Assembly (NCBI GenBank): GCA_964383565.1
Contig: CAYLIK010000050.1
Coordinates: 1 to 19,494 of the forward strand
Reading direction: 5' to 3'
Length of the DNA stretch: 19,494 nt
Source of the DNA: CANJQJ01 sp964383565
GTDB lineage: Bacteria; Pseudomonadota; Alphaproteobacteria; Sphingomonadales; Sphingomonadaceae
This document shows, one piece after another, positions 7,894 through 13,179 of the stretch. The first letter of the stretch is position 1. Each line of letters starts with the position of its first letter. The position numbers and the translations under genes are program-made. The notes under the pieces were generated by a model. That model was not told the DNA's origin. It did no database searches and saw only the letters and a program-made list of their open reading frames with translations.

Positions 7894-7963
7894 CGCAAGC
7901 GCATGGGCTTGCGCCAGTCGTAATCCGGCAACAAAAGAGCGCGATACGGGCGGACGCGCCCGT
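7894..7963. promoter_or_regulatory. Divergent control region with two hairpins between ispB and chorismate mutase
   Basis: The gap between the two starts (7861-7982) holds two perfect 7-bp stems. CGCAAGC (7894-7900) pairs with GCTTGCG (7907-7913). ACGGGCG (7946-7952) pairs with CGCCCGT (7957-7963) across a 4-base loop. The second lies 19 bp before the chorismate mutase start and could sit in its leader. I see no convincing -35/-10 pair and no amino-acid-rich leader peptide. Confidence 0.3.
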
Positions 7964-7982
7964 GCTTGAAGGATGGGGACGC

Positions 7983-8267
7983 ATGAGCGACGAAGTGCTG
8001 GACGGATATCGGCAGAGCATCGACAATATCGATGCCGCGCTCATCTTCATGCTCGCGGAACGATTCAGGATCACGCAGGCGGTGGGGCGGTACAAGGCGA
8101 CGGCGGGCTTGCCCCCAGCCGACCCGGGCCGCGAGACCGCGCAGGTCGAACGGCTGCGTGCACTGGCGAAGAGCGCCAATCTCGATCCCGATTTTTCCGA
8201 GAAATTCTTGCGTTTCATAATTGATGAAGTGATCCGCCACCACGAAAAGGCGCGGGTTGGAAATTGA
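7983..8267 (+). CDS. Chorismate mutase, AroQ class, monofunctional
   Basis: A small all-helical enzyme of 94 residues that converts chorismate to prephenate, the entry to phenylalanine and tyrosine synthesis. Aligned by eye with the E. coli P-protein mutase domain, the active-site residues are present: Arg10 (YRQSIDNID), Arg27 (LAERF), Lys38 (VGRYKA), Asp47, Arg50 and Glu51 (PPADPGRE). The last helix is FLRFIIDEVIRHHEK. There is no signal peptide and no fused dehydratase, so the protein is cytoplasmic and free-standing. The frame is open upstream to 7878, but the ATG at 7983 has GGATGGGGA just before it and gives the family N-terminus. It is divergent from ispB. Both touch chorismate- or isoprenoid-derived metabolism, but a shared control is only a guess. 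Confidence 0.93.
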   Translation: MSDEVLDGYRQSIDNIDAALIFMLAERFRITQAVGRYKATAGLPPADPGRETAQVERLRALAKSANLDPDFSEKFLRFIIDEVIRHHEKARVGN

Positions 8268-8306
8268 ACGGGGTTGACGGTCTGGTAATCAATCTTTCAA
8301 TCCGCG

Positions 8307-8323
8307 TCAGCGTTATTCGCTGA
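8307..8323 (+). terminator. Weak hairpin downstream of chorismate mutase
   Basis: TCAGCG (8307-8312) pairs with CGCTGA (8318-8323) across a 5-base loop, 40 bp after the chorismate mutase stop. It is followed by an AT-rich run, but not a true U-tract. It is the only terminator-like structure before the next gene. Confidence 0.3.
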
Positions 8324-8426
8324 AATGTAATATATATTATTTCGTGACGGACTCGATTTAAGCTTTTGTAATTCGAGAATGAGGCTTAGCTTCGCATCAT
8401 AGTCGATGAACCAGGGGTCATGGACG
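8324..8426. other. AT-rich spacer upstream of the methyltransferase
   Basis: This short stretch is far more AT-rich than the surrounding genes. It contains the 12-bp perfect palindrome TAATATATATTA (8328-8339) and a GANTC methylation site (GACTC, 8350-8354). It presumably carries the promoter of the methyltransferase, but I cannot assign -35 and -10 boxes with confidence. Confidence 0.35.
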
Positions 8427-9377
8427 ATGCGCACAATATTCAAGACAGCGGCTGACTACGGATCGATCGGATTCGGCATGCTTACCTCGCCGGCGCTGCG
8501 GTTCATCGCGAGCAAGCGCATGGCCCTGCCGCGCTTCCAGAAATTCTCTGATCGCGCGGGTTTCCACATTCGCAGTTCGCATTATTATGAGCCGACCTAC
8601 GCCGAAAACCACCTTCCCCAGAACACCTCGGTTGAACGCTCGCTGCCAGCTCTGGACCTCAACGAGGTAGGCCAGCTCGACCTTCTGTCCCGATTCACCT
8701 ACGCTGATGAACTCGCCGCGATCCCCCTCGAAAAGGCGACGCCAGACAAGTTCGGCTATCGCAACCAGATGTACAGCTTCGGGGATGCTGAGACCTATTA
8801 CAGCATGATTCGACTCAAAAAGCCGAAGCGGATCGTCGAGGTCGGGTCGGGAAATTCAACGCTTATGGCGCTGCTCGCCATCGCAGCGAACAGGCGCGAA
8901 GACCCGGCATATGCCTGCGAAATTTCATGCCTTGAACCCTATGAGATGCCGTGGCTGGAATCCGTTGGAGTGAAGGTCATACGCGAGCGGGTGGAAACCG
9001 TCCCGCTGGAAACCTTTGACAGCCTGGCCGCCAACGACATCCTGTTCATCGACAGCTCTCACGTCATCCGGCCGTGGGGCGATGTGCTGCGGGAATTTCT
9101 GGAGATCTTGCCGCGTCTGGCCAATGGAGTCCTCATCCACTTCCACGACATCTTCACGCCGCATGACTATCCGGAAAAATGGCTGCGCGAGGATCGCCGG
9201 CTCTGGAACGAGCAATATCTGCTCGAAGCCTTCCTTGCTTACAACAGCCGGTTCGAGGTGATCTGCGCGACCAACTGGCTGAAGCACCACCATTTCGCGG
9301 CCTTCACGCGCGCATGCCCGATGATGGCGCTCAACCCCGATCATGAGCCCGGTGCCTTCTGGATTGCCGCGCGGTAG
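8427..9377 (+). CDS. Class I SAM-dependent methyltransferase (Methyltransf_24-like)
   Basis: The predicted fold is a Rossmann methyltransferase. Motif I is RIVEVGSGNSTLMALLA, followed by the acidic SCLEPYE, a DILFIDSSHV strand and GVLIHFHDIFTPHDYPEKW. The last, with its cluster of His and Asp, is common in the family related to cephalosporin hydroxylase and sugar or glycan methyltransferases. The C-terminal half (NEQYLLEAFLAYNSRFEV) fits the same group. About 100 residues precede the domain with no clear function; there is no signal peptide. The ATG at 8427 has AGGGG about 9 bases upstream; the ATG at 8406 (seven residues more) lacks a site. The gene stands alone between an AT-rich gap and a convergent kinase gene, so the substrate cannot be inferred. 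Confidence 0.82.
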   Translation: MRTIFKTAADYGSIGFGMLTSPALRFIASKRMALPRFQKFSDRAGFHIRSSHYYEPTYAENHLPQNTSVERSLPALDLNEVGQLDLLSRFTYADELAAIPLEKATPDKFGYRNQMYSFGDAETYYSMIRLKKPKRIVEVGSGNSTLMALLAIAANRREDPAYACEISCLEPYEMPWLESVGVKVIRERVETVPLETFDSLAANDILFIDSSHVIRPWGDVLREFLEILPRLANGVLIHFHDIFTPHDYPEKWLREDRRLWNEQYLLEAFLAYNSRFEVICATNWLKHHHFAAFTRACPMMALNPDHEPGAFWIAAR

Positions 9378-9391
9378 GCTGACGTGAGGCG

Positions 9392-10753
9392 TCAACCCGC
9401 AACCGGCAATTTGAGCCGGGCCAGCAACCCGCCCAGATCCTCACTCTCCTCGAGCGCGATCGACCCGCCGTAAATCTCCGCAACGTCGCGCACGATGGCG
9501 AGCCCAAGGCCGGTCCCCGGCTTCCCCGTATCCAGCCGCGCACCGCGCTCGAAGATCGCCGAGCGTTCTTTTTCCGGAATGCCTGTCCCGTCATCCTCGA
9601 CCAGGATTTCGACCATATCGTCCGCTTGGCCGACCGTCACGAATACCCGGCCACCGCCATATTTGGCGGCATTCTCGATCAGATTGCCGAGCATTTCGTC
9701 GAGATCCTGCCGCTCGACCCGCACCGCCAGCGACTTCTCGCCATCGAGATCGATCACCTTGTCGGGATAGAGCCGTTGCACCGCCCGCTCGACCGCCTGC
9801 AGCGAGGGCCAGACATCCGCCACCGCCTGCCCGCTGCCGCGCCGTCCAACGGCGCGGGCGCGCGCCAGATGATGGTCCACCTGCCGCCGCATCGTGGTCG
9901 CTTCGCGGATCACGGTGGCGTTAAGGTCCGAGCTGGTGGCCGTCGCCTCGTTCATGATTACGGTCAGCGGCGTCTTGAGCGCATGGGCGAGGTTGCCGGC
10001 ATGGCGCCGGGCTTCCTCGGCCTGCTTTTCATTATGGGCGAGCAGGTCGTTCAACTCCTCCGCCATCGGCTTGATCTCGCGCGGCAGCCGGGCGTCGACA
10101 CGGGCGATCTTGCCCGCACGCACCTCGGCGATCTCGCGGCGGATCTTGCGCAATGGCCAAAGACCATAGGTCGCCTGCAGCCCGGCCATCGCCAGCAGCC
10201 CAAGCCCTAGCAGCAGGAACGACCGCACCAGCGTCCGCCGCAACACCGCAATCTGGTTATCCAGCTCCTCGCGCGTCTGGCCGACCTGGAAGCGCCACAG
10301 CGTCTTGCTGTTGGGCAAGCGGATGTTGCGCTCGTGAATGCGCAGGAAATCGTCGCCGAAAGCCGGGCTGTCATACATATGGAGTTGGTCGTCGCGCGCC
10401 ACATCGCCGATTGGCAGCGCCCGATCCCACAGCGACCGCGACCGGAACGGTTCGACCCCGGTTGCTGAGACCTGCCAGTACAGCCCGGAATAGGGCTCAA
10501 GAAACCGCTGATCGCCAAGCGGCCGACTGAACCGCACTTCCCCGTCCGGCCCGATCTCAGCCGACGAGATCATTGCCGTCAGCACATAATCCAGCTGCGC
10601 GTCGAAATTGGCGACGACAGCGTCCTTCAGCACTCGATCCAGCGCCACGCCGCCCCCCAGCAGCATGAGCATGATCCATAGCGCGGCAATGCCGATCATC
10701 CGCCGCGTAAGCGATCCGGTGGACCGCTTGGCGACGGGATCGGTCTCGGTCAT
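9392..10753 (-). CDS. Membrane sensor histidine kinase (PhoQ/EnvZ-like layout)
   Basis: A protein of 453 residues. A transmembrane helix spans about 19-38, followed by a periplasmic sensor region of about 135 residues (40-175) and a second membrane helix at about 178-198. A HAMP-like linker follows at about 199-248. The phosphoacceptor motif is NLAHALKTPLTVI with His257. The ATP-binding domain has LIENAAKYGGG (Asn361), DDGTGIP (387-393) and GTGLGLAI (413-420). The periplasmic part is rich in acidic and aromatic residues but has no recognised sensor fold. It lies 13 bp after the OmpR-type regulator gene on the same strand, so the two form a cognate pair in one transcript. The NLAHALKTP variant is seen in PhoQ-type kinases; the signal is unknown. 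Confidence 0.94.
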   Translation of the reverse strand: MTETDPVAKRSTGSLTRRMIGIAALWIMLMLLGGGVALDRVLKDAVVANFDAQLDYVLTAMISSAEIGPDGEVRFSRPLGDQRFLEPYSGLYWQVSATGVEPFRSRSLWDRALPIGDVARDDQLHMYDSPAFGDDFLRIHERNIRLPNSKTLWRFQVGQTREELDNQIAVLRRTLVRSFLLLGLGLLAMAGLQATYGLWPLRKIRREIAEVRAGKIARVDARLPREIKPMAEELNDLLAHNEKQAEEARRHAGNLAHALKTPLTVIMNEATATSSDLNATVIREATTMRRQVDHHLARARAVGRRGSGQAVADVWPSLQAVERAVQRLYPDKVIDLDGEKSLAVRVERQDLDEMLGNLIENAAKYGGGRVFVTVGQADDMVEILVEDDGTGIPEKERSAIFERGARLDTGKPGTGLGLAIVRDVAEIYGGSIALEESEDLGGLLARLKLPVAG

Positions 10754-10766
10754 TGCTTGCCCCGGC

Positions 10767-11432
10767 TCAGGCGTCCGGGTCGTCGAGGCTGTAGCCGAGC
10801 CCGCGGATGGTGTTGATCACGTCAGCGCCGAGCTTCTTGCGGATGCGCGTGACGAACACTTCGATCGTGTTCGAATCCCGGTCGAAATCCTGATCGTAGA
10901 TATGCTCGATCAGTTCGGTGCGGCTGACGACCTTGCCCTTGTGGTGGAGCAGGTAGGACAACAGCTTATATTCCTGCGCGGTCAGCTTCACCGGCTCGCC
11001 AGCGCGCGTGACCTTGCCTGATCGCGTGTCGAGCCGCACGTCGCCCGCCGTGAGCTCCGACGAGGCATTGCCCGAAGCGCGCCGGATCAGAGCGCGCAAC
11101 CGGGCGATCAGCTCCTCGGTCTGGAACGGCTTGGCGAGATAATCGTCCGCGCCCGCATCGAGCCCGGCCACCTTGTCCGACCAGCTGTCGCGCGCGGTCA
11201 GCACCAGCACCGGCGTATCGATATCGTCCTTGCGCCAGCGGTCGAGCACCGTCAGCCCATCGACCTCCGGCAGGCCGAGATCGAGGATGATGGCGTCATA
11301 GCTCTCGGTAGACCCGAGGAAATGGCCATCCTCGCCATCGGTCGCGAGATCGACTGCATAACCCGCGCCTTCCAGCGTTGCGCGCAACTGCCGCCCCAGA
11401 TTGGGCTCATCCTCTACGATCAAGACTCGCAT
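10767..11432 (-). CDS. OmpR/PhoP-family response regulator
   Basis: A two-domain DNA-binding regulator of 221 residues. The receiver domain has LIVEDEPNLG, phosphoacceptor Asp51 in IILDLGLPEVDG, Thr79 in LVLTARD and Lys101 in LAKPF. The C-terminal winged helix (about 125-220) shows LTAQEYKLLSYLL, the recognition-helix region DSNTIEVFVTRIRKKLG and the closing TIRGLGYSL. It is the partner of the kinase encoded 13 bp downstream. The PepSY gene begins the cluster 81 bp upstream. The start at 11432 has only a weak AGGGA about 10 bases before it. Target genes cannot be read from the window; autoregulation of the cluster is common in this family but not shown here. Confidence 0.95.
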   Translation of the reverse strand: MRVLIVEDEPNLGRQLRATLEGAGYAVDLATDGEDGHFLGSTESYDAIILDLGLPEVDGLTVLDRWRKDDIDTPVLVLTARDSWSDKVAGLDAGADDYLAKPFQTEELIARLRALIRRASGNASSELTAGDVRLDTRSGKVTRAGEPVKLTAQEYKLLSYLLHHKGKVVSRTELIEHIYDQDFDRDSNTIEVFVTRIRKKLGADVINTIRGLGYSLDDPDA

Positions 11433-11513
11433 AAGCTCTGGTTCCCTGTGTGCGTAGGCACGAACGTCGAATGACGGAAATGGGTGCGCGCGGCAAGTTG
11501 CGCAAGCGTAACG

Positions 11514-11816
11514 CTACTCACCAGACCTGCTGATGATCGATCCTGTGCGAGCGTCGACGTCGACCCAGATCACCGATCCGCCGCGCATGAGCTTGAGCGT
11601 GTAGACCGCCGCGCCTTCGTCATAGTCAAACCCCATCAGCGAAGCTCCGCCCATACGCGGCATCACCCGGTGCTTGATCTCGGGGAAGGGCAGGATATTG
11701 CCCGAACGCGCCGCGGAATAGGCGGCCTCATGCTCGCCACGGCGCCCGCCGGCGTCGGCCGGAGCGGCGGCAAGACTTAGAAGCGCGAACGCGGATGCAA
11801 CAAGCTTGAACGTCAT
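11514..11816 (-). CDS. Secreted PepSY-domain protein
   Basis: A small exported protein of 100 residues. Residues 1-22 form a signal peptide (MTFKLVASAFALLSLAAAPADA, cut after ADA). The remainder carries one PepSY-like domain: helix HEAAYSAARSGNILPFPEIK, then strands ASLMGFDYDEGAAVYTLKLM and VIWVDVDARTGSIIS. PepSY domains are thought to modulate proteases or sense the periplasm, and they often sit beside two-component genes. Here the gene precedes the regulator and kinase on the same strand, so it may feed the sensor. The frame is open upstream to 11933, but the start at 11816 places a signal peptide first and is preceded by the G-rich GCGGGGGG. The link to sensing is inferred from position. 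Confidence 0.85.
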   Translation of the reverse strand: MTFKLVASAFALLSLAAAPADAGGRRGEHEAAYSAARSGNILPFPEIKHRVMPRMGGASLMGFDYDEGAAVYTLKLMRGGSVIWVDVDARTGSIISRSGE

Positions 11817-11923
11817 GGCCCCCCGCTTAGCCGCAAGCCTTTGAATAGGCCATGAACATGGCGCGAAGCCGCATAAGGGGCAAGCATCTTCAAAAGCGCG
11901 CGGAATCCGGCGTGCAATTCGCG

Positions 11924-11949
11924 GGAACCTCAACGCGGTTAATGTCGTT
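11924..11949 (+). promoter_or_regulatory. Perfect EcfG-type general-stress promoter
   Basis: GGAAC (11924-11928), 17 bases, then CGTT (11946-11949) is an exact match to the consensus recognised by EcfG sigma factors in alphaproteobacteria. It faces the small membrane protein gene at 12083. Transcription would begin near 11956, giving a leader of about 127 bases that contains the hairpin at 11975-11998. The exact match in a non-coding gap makes this much stronger than the two imperfect sites elsewhere in the window. Confidence 0.68.
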
Positions 11950-11974
11950 TACAGCTTATAACCAAAGCTATAAC

Positions 11975-11998
11975 CCATCGAGAGGTGCCTCCCGATGG
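11975..11998 (+). promoter_or_regulatory. Hairpin/palindrome in the leader of the small membrane protein gene
   Basis: Outer arms CCATCG (11975-11980) and CGATGG (11993-11998) enclose GAGG and CCTC with one mismatched pair, a 10-bp stem in all. Just before it are two near-identical direct copies, AGCTTATAACC (11953-11963) and AGCTATAACC (11966-11975). The element could act as RNA structure in the leader or as an operator. Confidence 0.45.
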
Positions 11999-12082
11999 AG
12001 CACCTTGGATTGGAACATTTTGAGCGCTCATGATTTTAGCGGTCATGGGTGCTTGAAGCGCCAACTCAGGGAGTAGTTTGCG

Positions 12083-12304
12083 TTGTTTAAACTTTTTTGG
12101 CCCGCGGCCGCGCTCGGCGCGGCGATGATCGCAAGTCCGGCGATTTCGGACAGTCCCAATTTGGATGCGAAACGCGGGGCGCAGCCCGTGAAGCAATCTT
12201 CGGCCATGCCGTCGGGCACGATCCCCGCTGCGGTTCTGGTTGCGGGTGCATTGCTGGTGACGATCGCGAACCGCCGCCGCAATCTCCAGCGCGTGCTCTG
12301 CTAA
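12083..12304 (+). CDS. Small predicted membrane protein, unknown function (TTG start)
   Basis: I do not recognise this 73-residue protein. It begins with a basic residue and a hydrophobic stretch (residues 4-20, WPAAALGAAMIASPAIS) that looks like a signal peptide, possibly cut after Ser22. A short polar region (23-46) follows, then a second hydrophobic helix (47-62, IPAAVLVAGALLVTIA) and an Arg-rich end (NRRRN). This suggests a one-pass protein with a small periplasmic N-terminus and a cytoplasmic tail. A TAG stop three codons upstream makes the TTG at 12083 the only start that includes the signal; AGGGAG lies 9 bases before it. The stop codon overlaps the stop of the convergent transglutaminase gene by 3-4 bases. 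A perfect EcfG-type promoter upstream suggests a stress-response role. Confidence 0.62.
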   Translation: MFKLFWPAAALGAAMIASPAISDSPNLDAKRGAQPVKQSSAMPSGTIPAAVLVAGALLVTIANRRRNLQRVLC

Positions 12305-13179
12305 CCGGCGACCTGCACCACATCCACTGATGTCGTGAGCCGCTGCGCGCCTACGCCGATGAACACCCCGTCGATGGGCGCGACATCGAGATAATCGCGC
12401 CCCATTCCGACAAAGATATGATCCGCCCCGGCGATACAGCCATTGGTGGGATCAAGCCCCATCCAGCCCCGCTGCGGCCCGCACCAGAGCATGACCCAGG
12501 CATGCATCGCATCGACGCCGACCAGCCTTGGCTTCCCCGGTGGCGGCAGCGTGCGCAGATAGCCGCTCGCATAGGCTGCCGGCAACCCCGCCCAGCGCAG
12601 CGCCGAAATCAGCACATGCGTAAAATCCTGGCACACCCCGCGCCGCATCGCGAAGGCGTCGGCGACCGGCGTGTCGGCCTCGGTCGCGTCGGCGTCATAA
12701 TCGAACTCGCTCCGGATCCGCCGCGCGAGCGCCAGCGCGCTGTCGAGCACGGGCGCATCCTGCCCGAGCAGATCGCCGGCCCATTGCCCGATCTCGGCTG
12801 ATCCCGGCACCAGCGGCGAACGGTGGAGATAGGTCCCCGGCGCAGTCGCCCCGAGATCCTGCATCGCCAGCGCGCGCCGGCCGACCTCGCCGATCGCAAG
12901 ATCCTCATGCGGTATATCGAGCATCGCGTCACCGATGCTGACCGTGAAACGGCTGCTGATCGTCAGTTCTTTCAGCGGCTCGTCGATGATCGCCCGGGTC
13001 ACGATCACGGGATAGGCCGAGGGATAGGTCGAAAGCTCCGCCGCCGGATCGAGCGTCAGCGCGAAACCGCTAACCTGCTGTCCCGGCCACGGCACGGGCT
13101 GGAGCCGAAGGTTAAACCGCCCGAACCGGACCTGCGCGTCATATTCGACATGGGTGACATGATTGACTTCGTAGATCAT
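12301..13179 (-). CDS. Transglutaminase-like cysteine peptidase/amide-bond enzyme
   Basis: A protein of 292 residues. The bacterial transglutaminase N-terminal beta domain (YEVNHVTHVEYDAQVRFGRFNLRLQP) is followed by the papain-like transglutaminase core. The catalytic triad is visible: Cys183 in RRGVCQDFTH, His226 in DAMHAWVMLW and Asp243 in WMGLDPTNG. There is no signal peptide, so it is probably cytoplasmic. The start ATG overlaps the stop of the ATP-grasp/alpha-E gene (ATGA), which points to translational coupling. It is the last gene of a three-gene operon. Members of this family may make or break isopeptide bonds; the direction and substrate are unknown. Confidence 0.93.
   Translation of the reverse strand: MIYEVNHVTHVEYDAQVRFGRFNLRLQPVPWPGQQVSGFALTLDPAAELSTYPSAYPVIVTRAIIDEPLKELTISSRFTVSIGDAMLDIPHEDLAIGEVGRRALAMQDLGATAPGTYLHRSPLVPGSAEIGQWAGDLLGQDAPVLDSALALARRIRSEFDYDADATEADTPVADAFAMRRGVCQDFTHVLISALRWAGLPAAYASGYLRTLPPPGKPRLVGVDAMHAWVMLWCGPQRGWMGLDPTNGCIAGADHIFVGMGRDYLDVAPIDGVFIGVGAQRLTTSVDVVQVAG

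Noticed and set aside
6826..7923. 365-residue plus-strand frame opposite ispB
   Set aside because: Antisense shadow of a gene with both aspartate-rich motifs.
9380..9394. Terminator between the methyltransferase and kinase genes
   Set aside because: Only a 5-bp stem (TGACG/CGTCA) overlapping the kinase stop codon and no U-tract.
12021..12030. TGAGCGCTCA palindrome as an operator
   Set aside because: A 10-bp palindrome of this kind is expected by chance in a GC-rich genome and has no second copy nearby.
11852..12076. Possible 74-residue plus-strand gene upstream of the small membrane protein
   Set aside because: It spans the EcfG promoter and leader hairpin, has no good ribosome binding site and no protein-like pattern.
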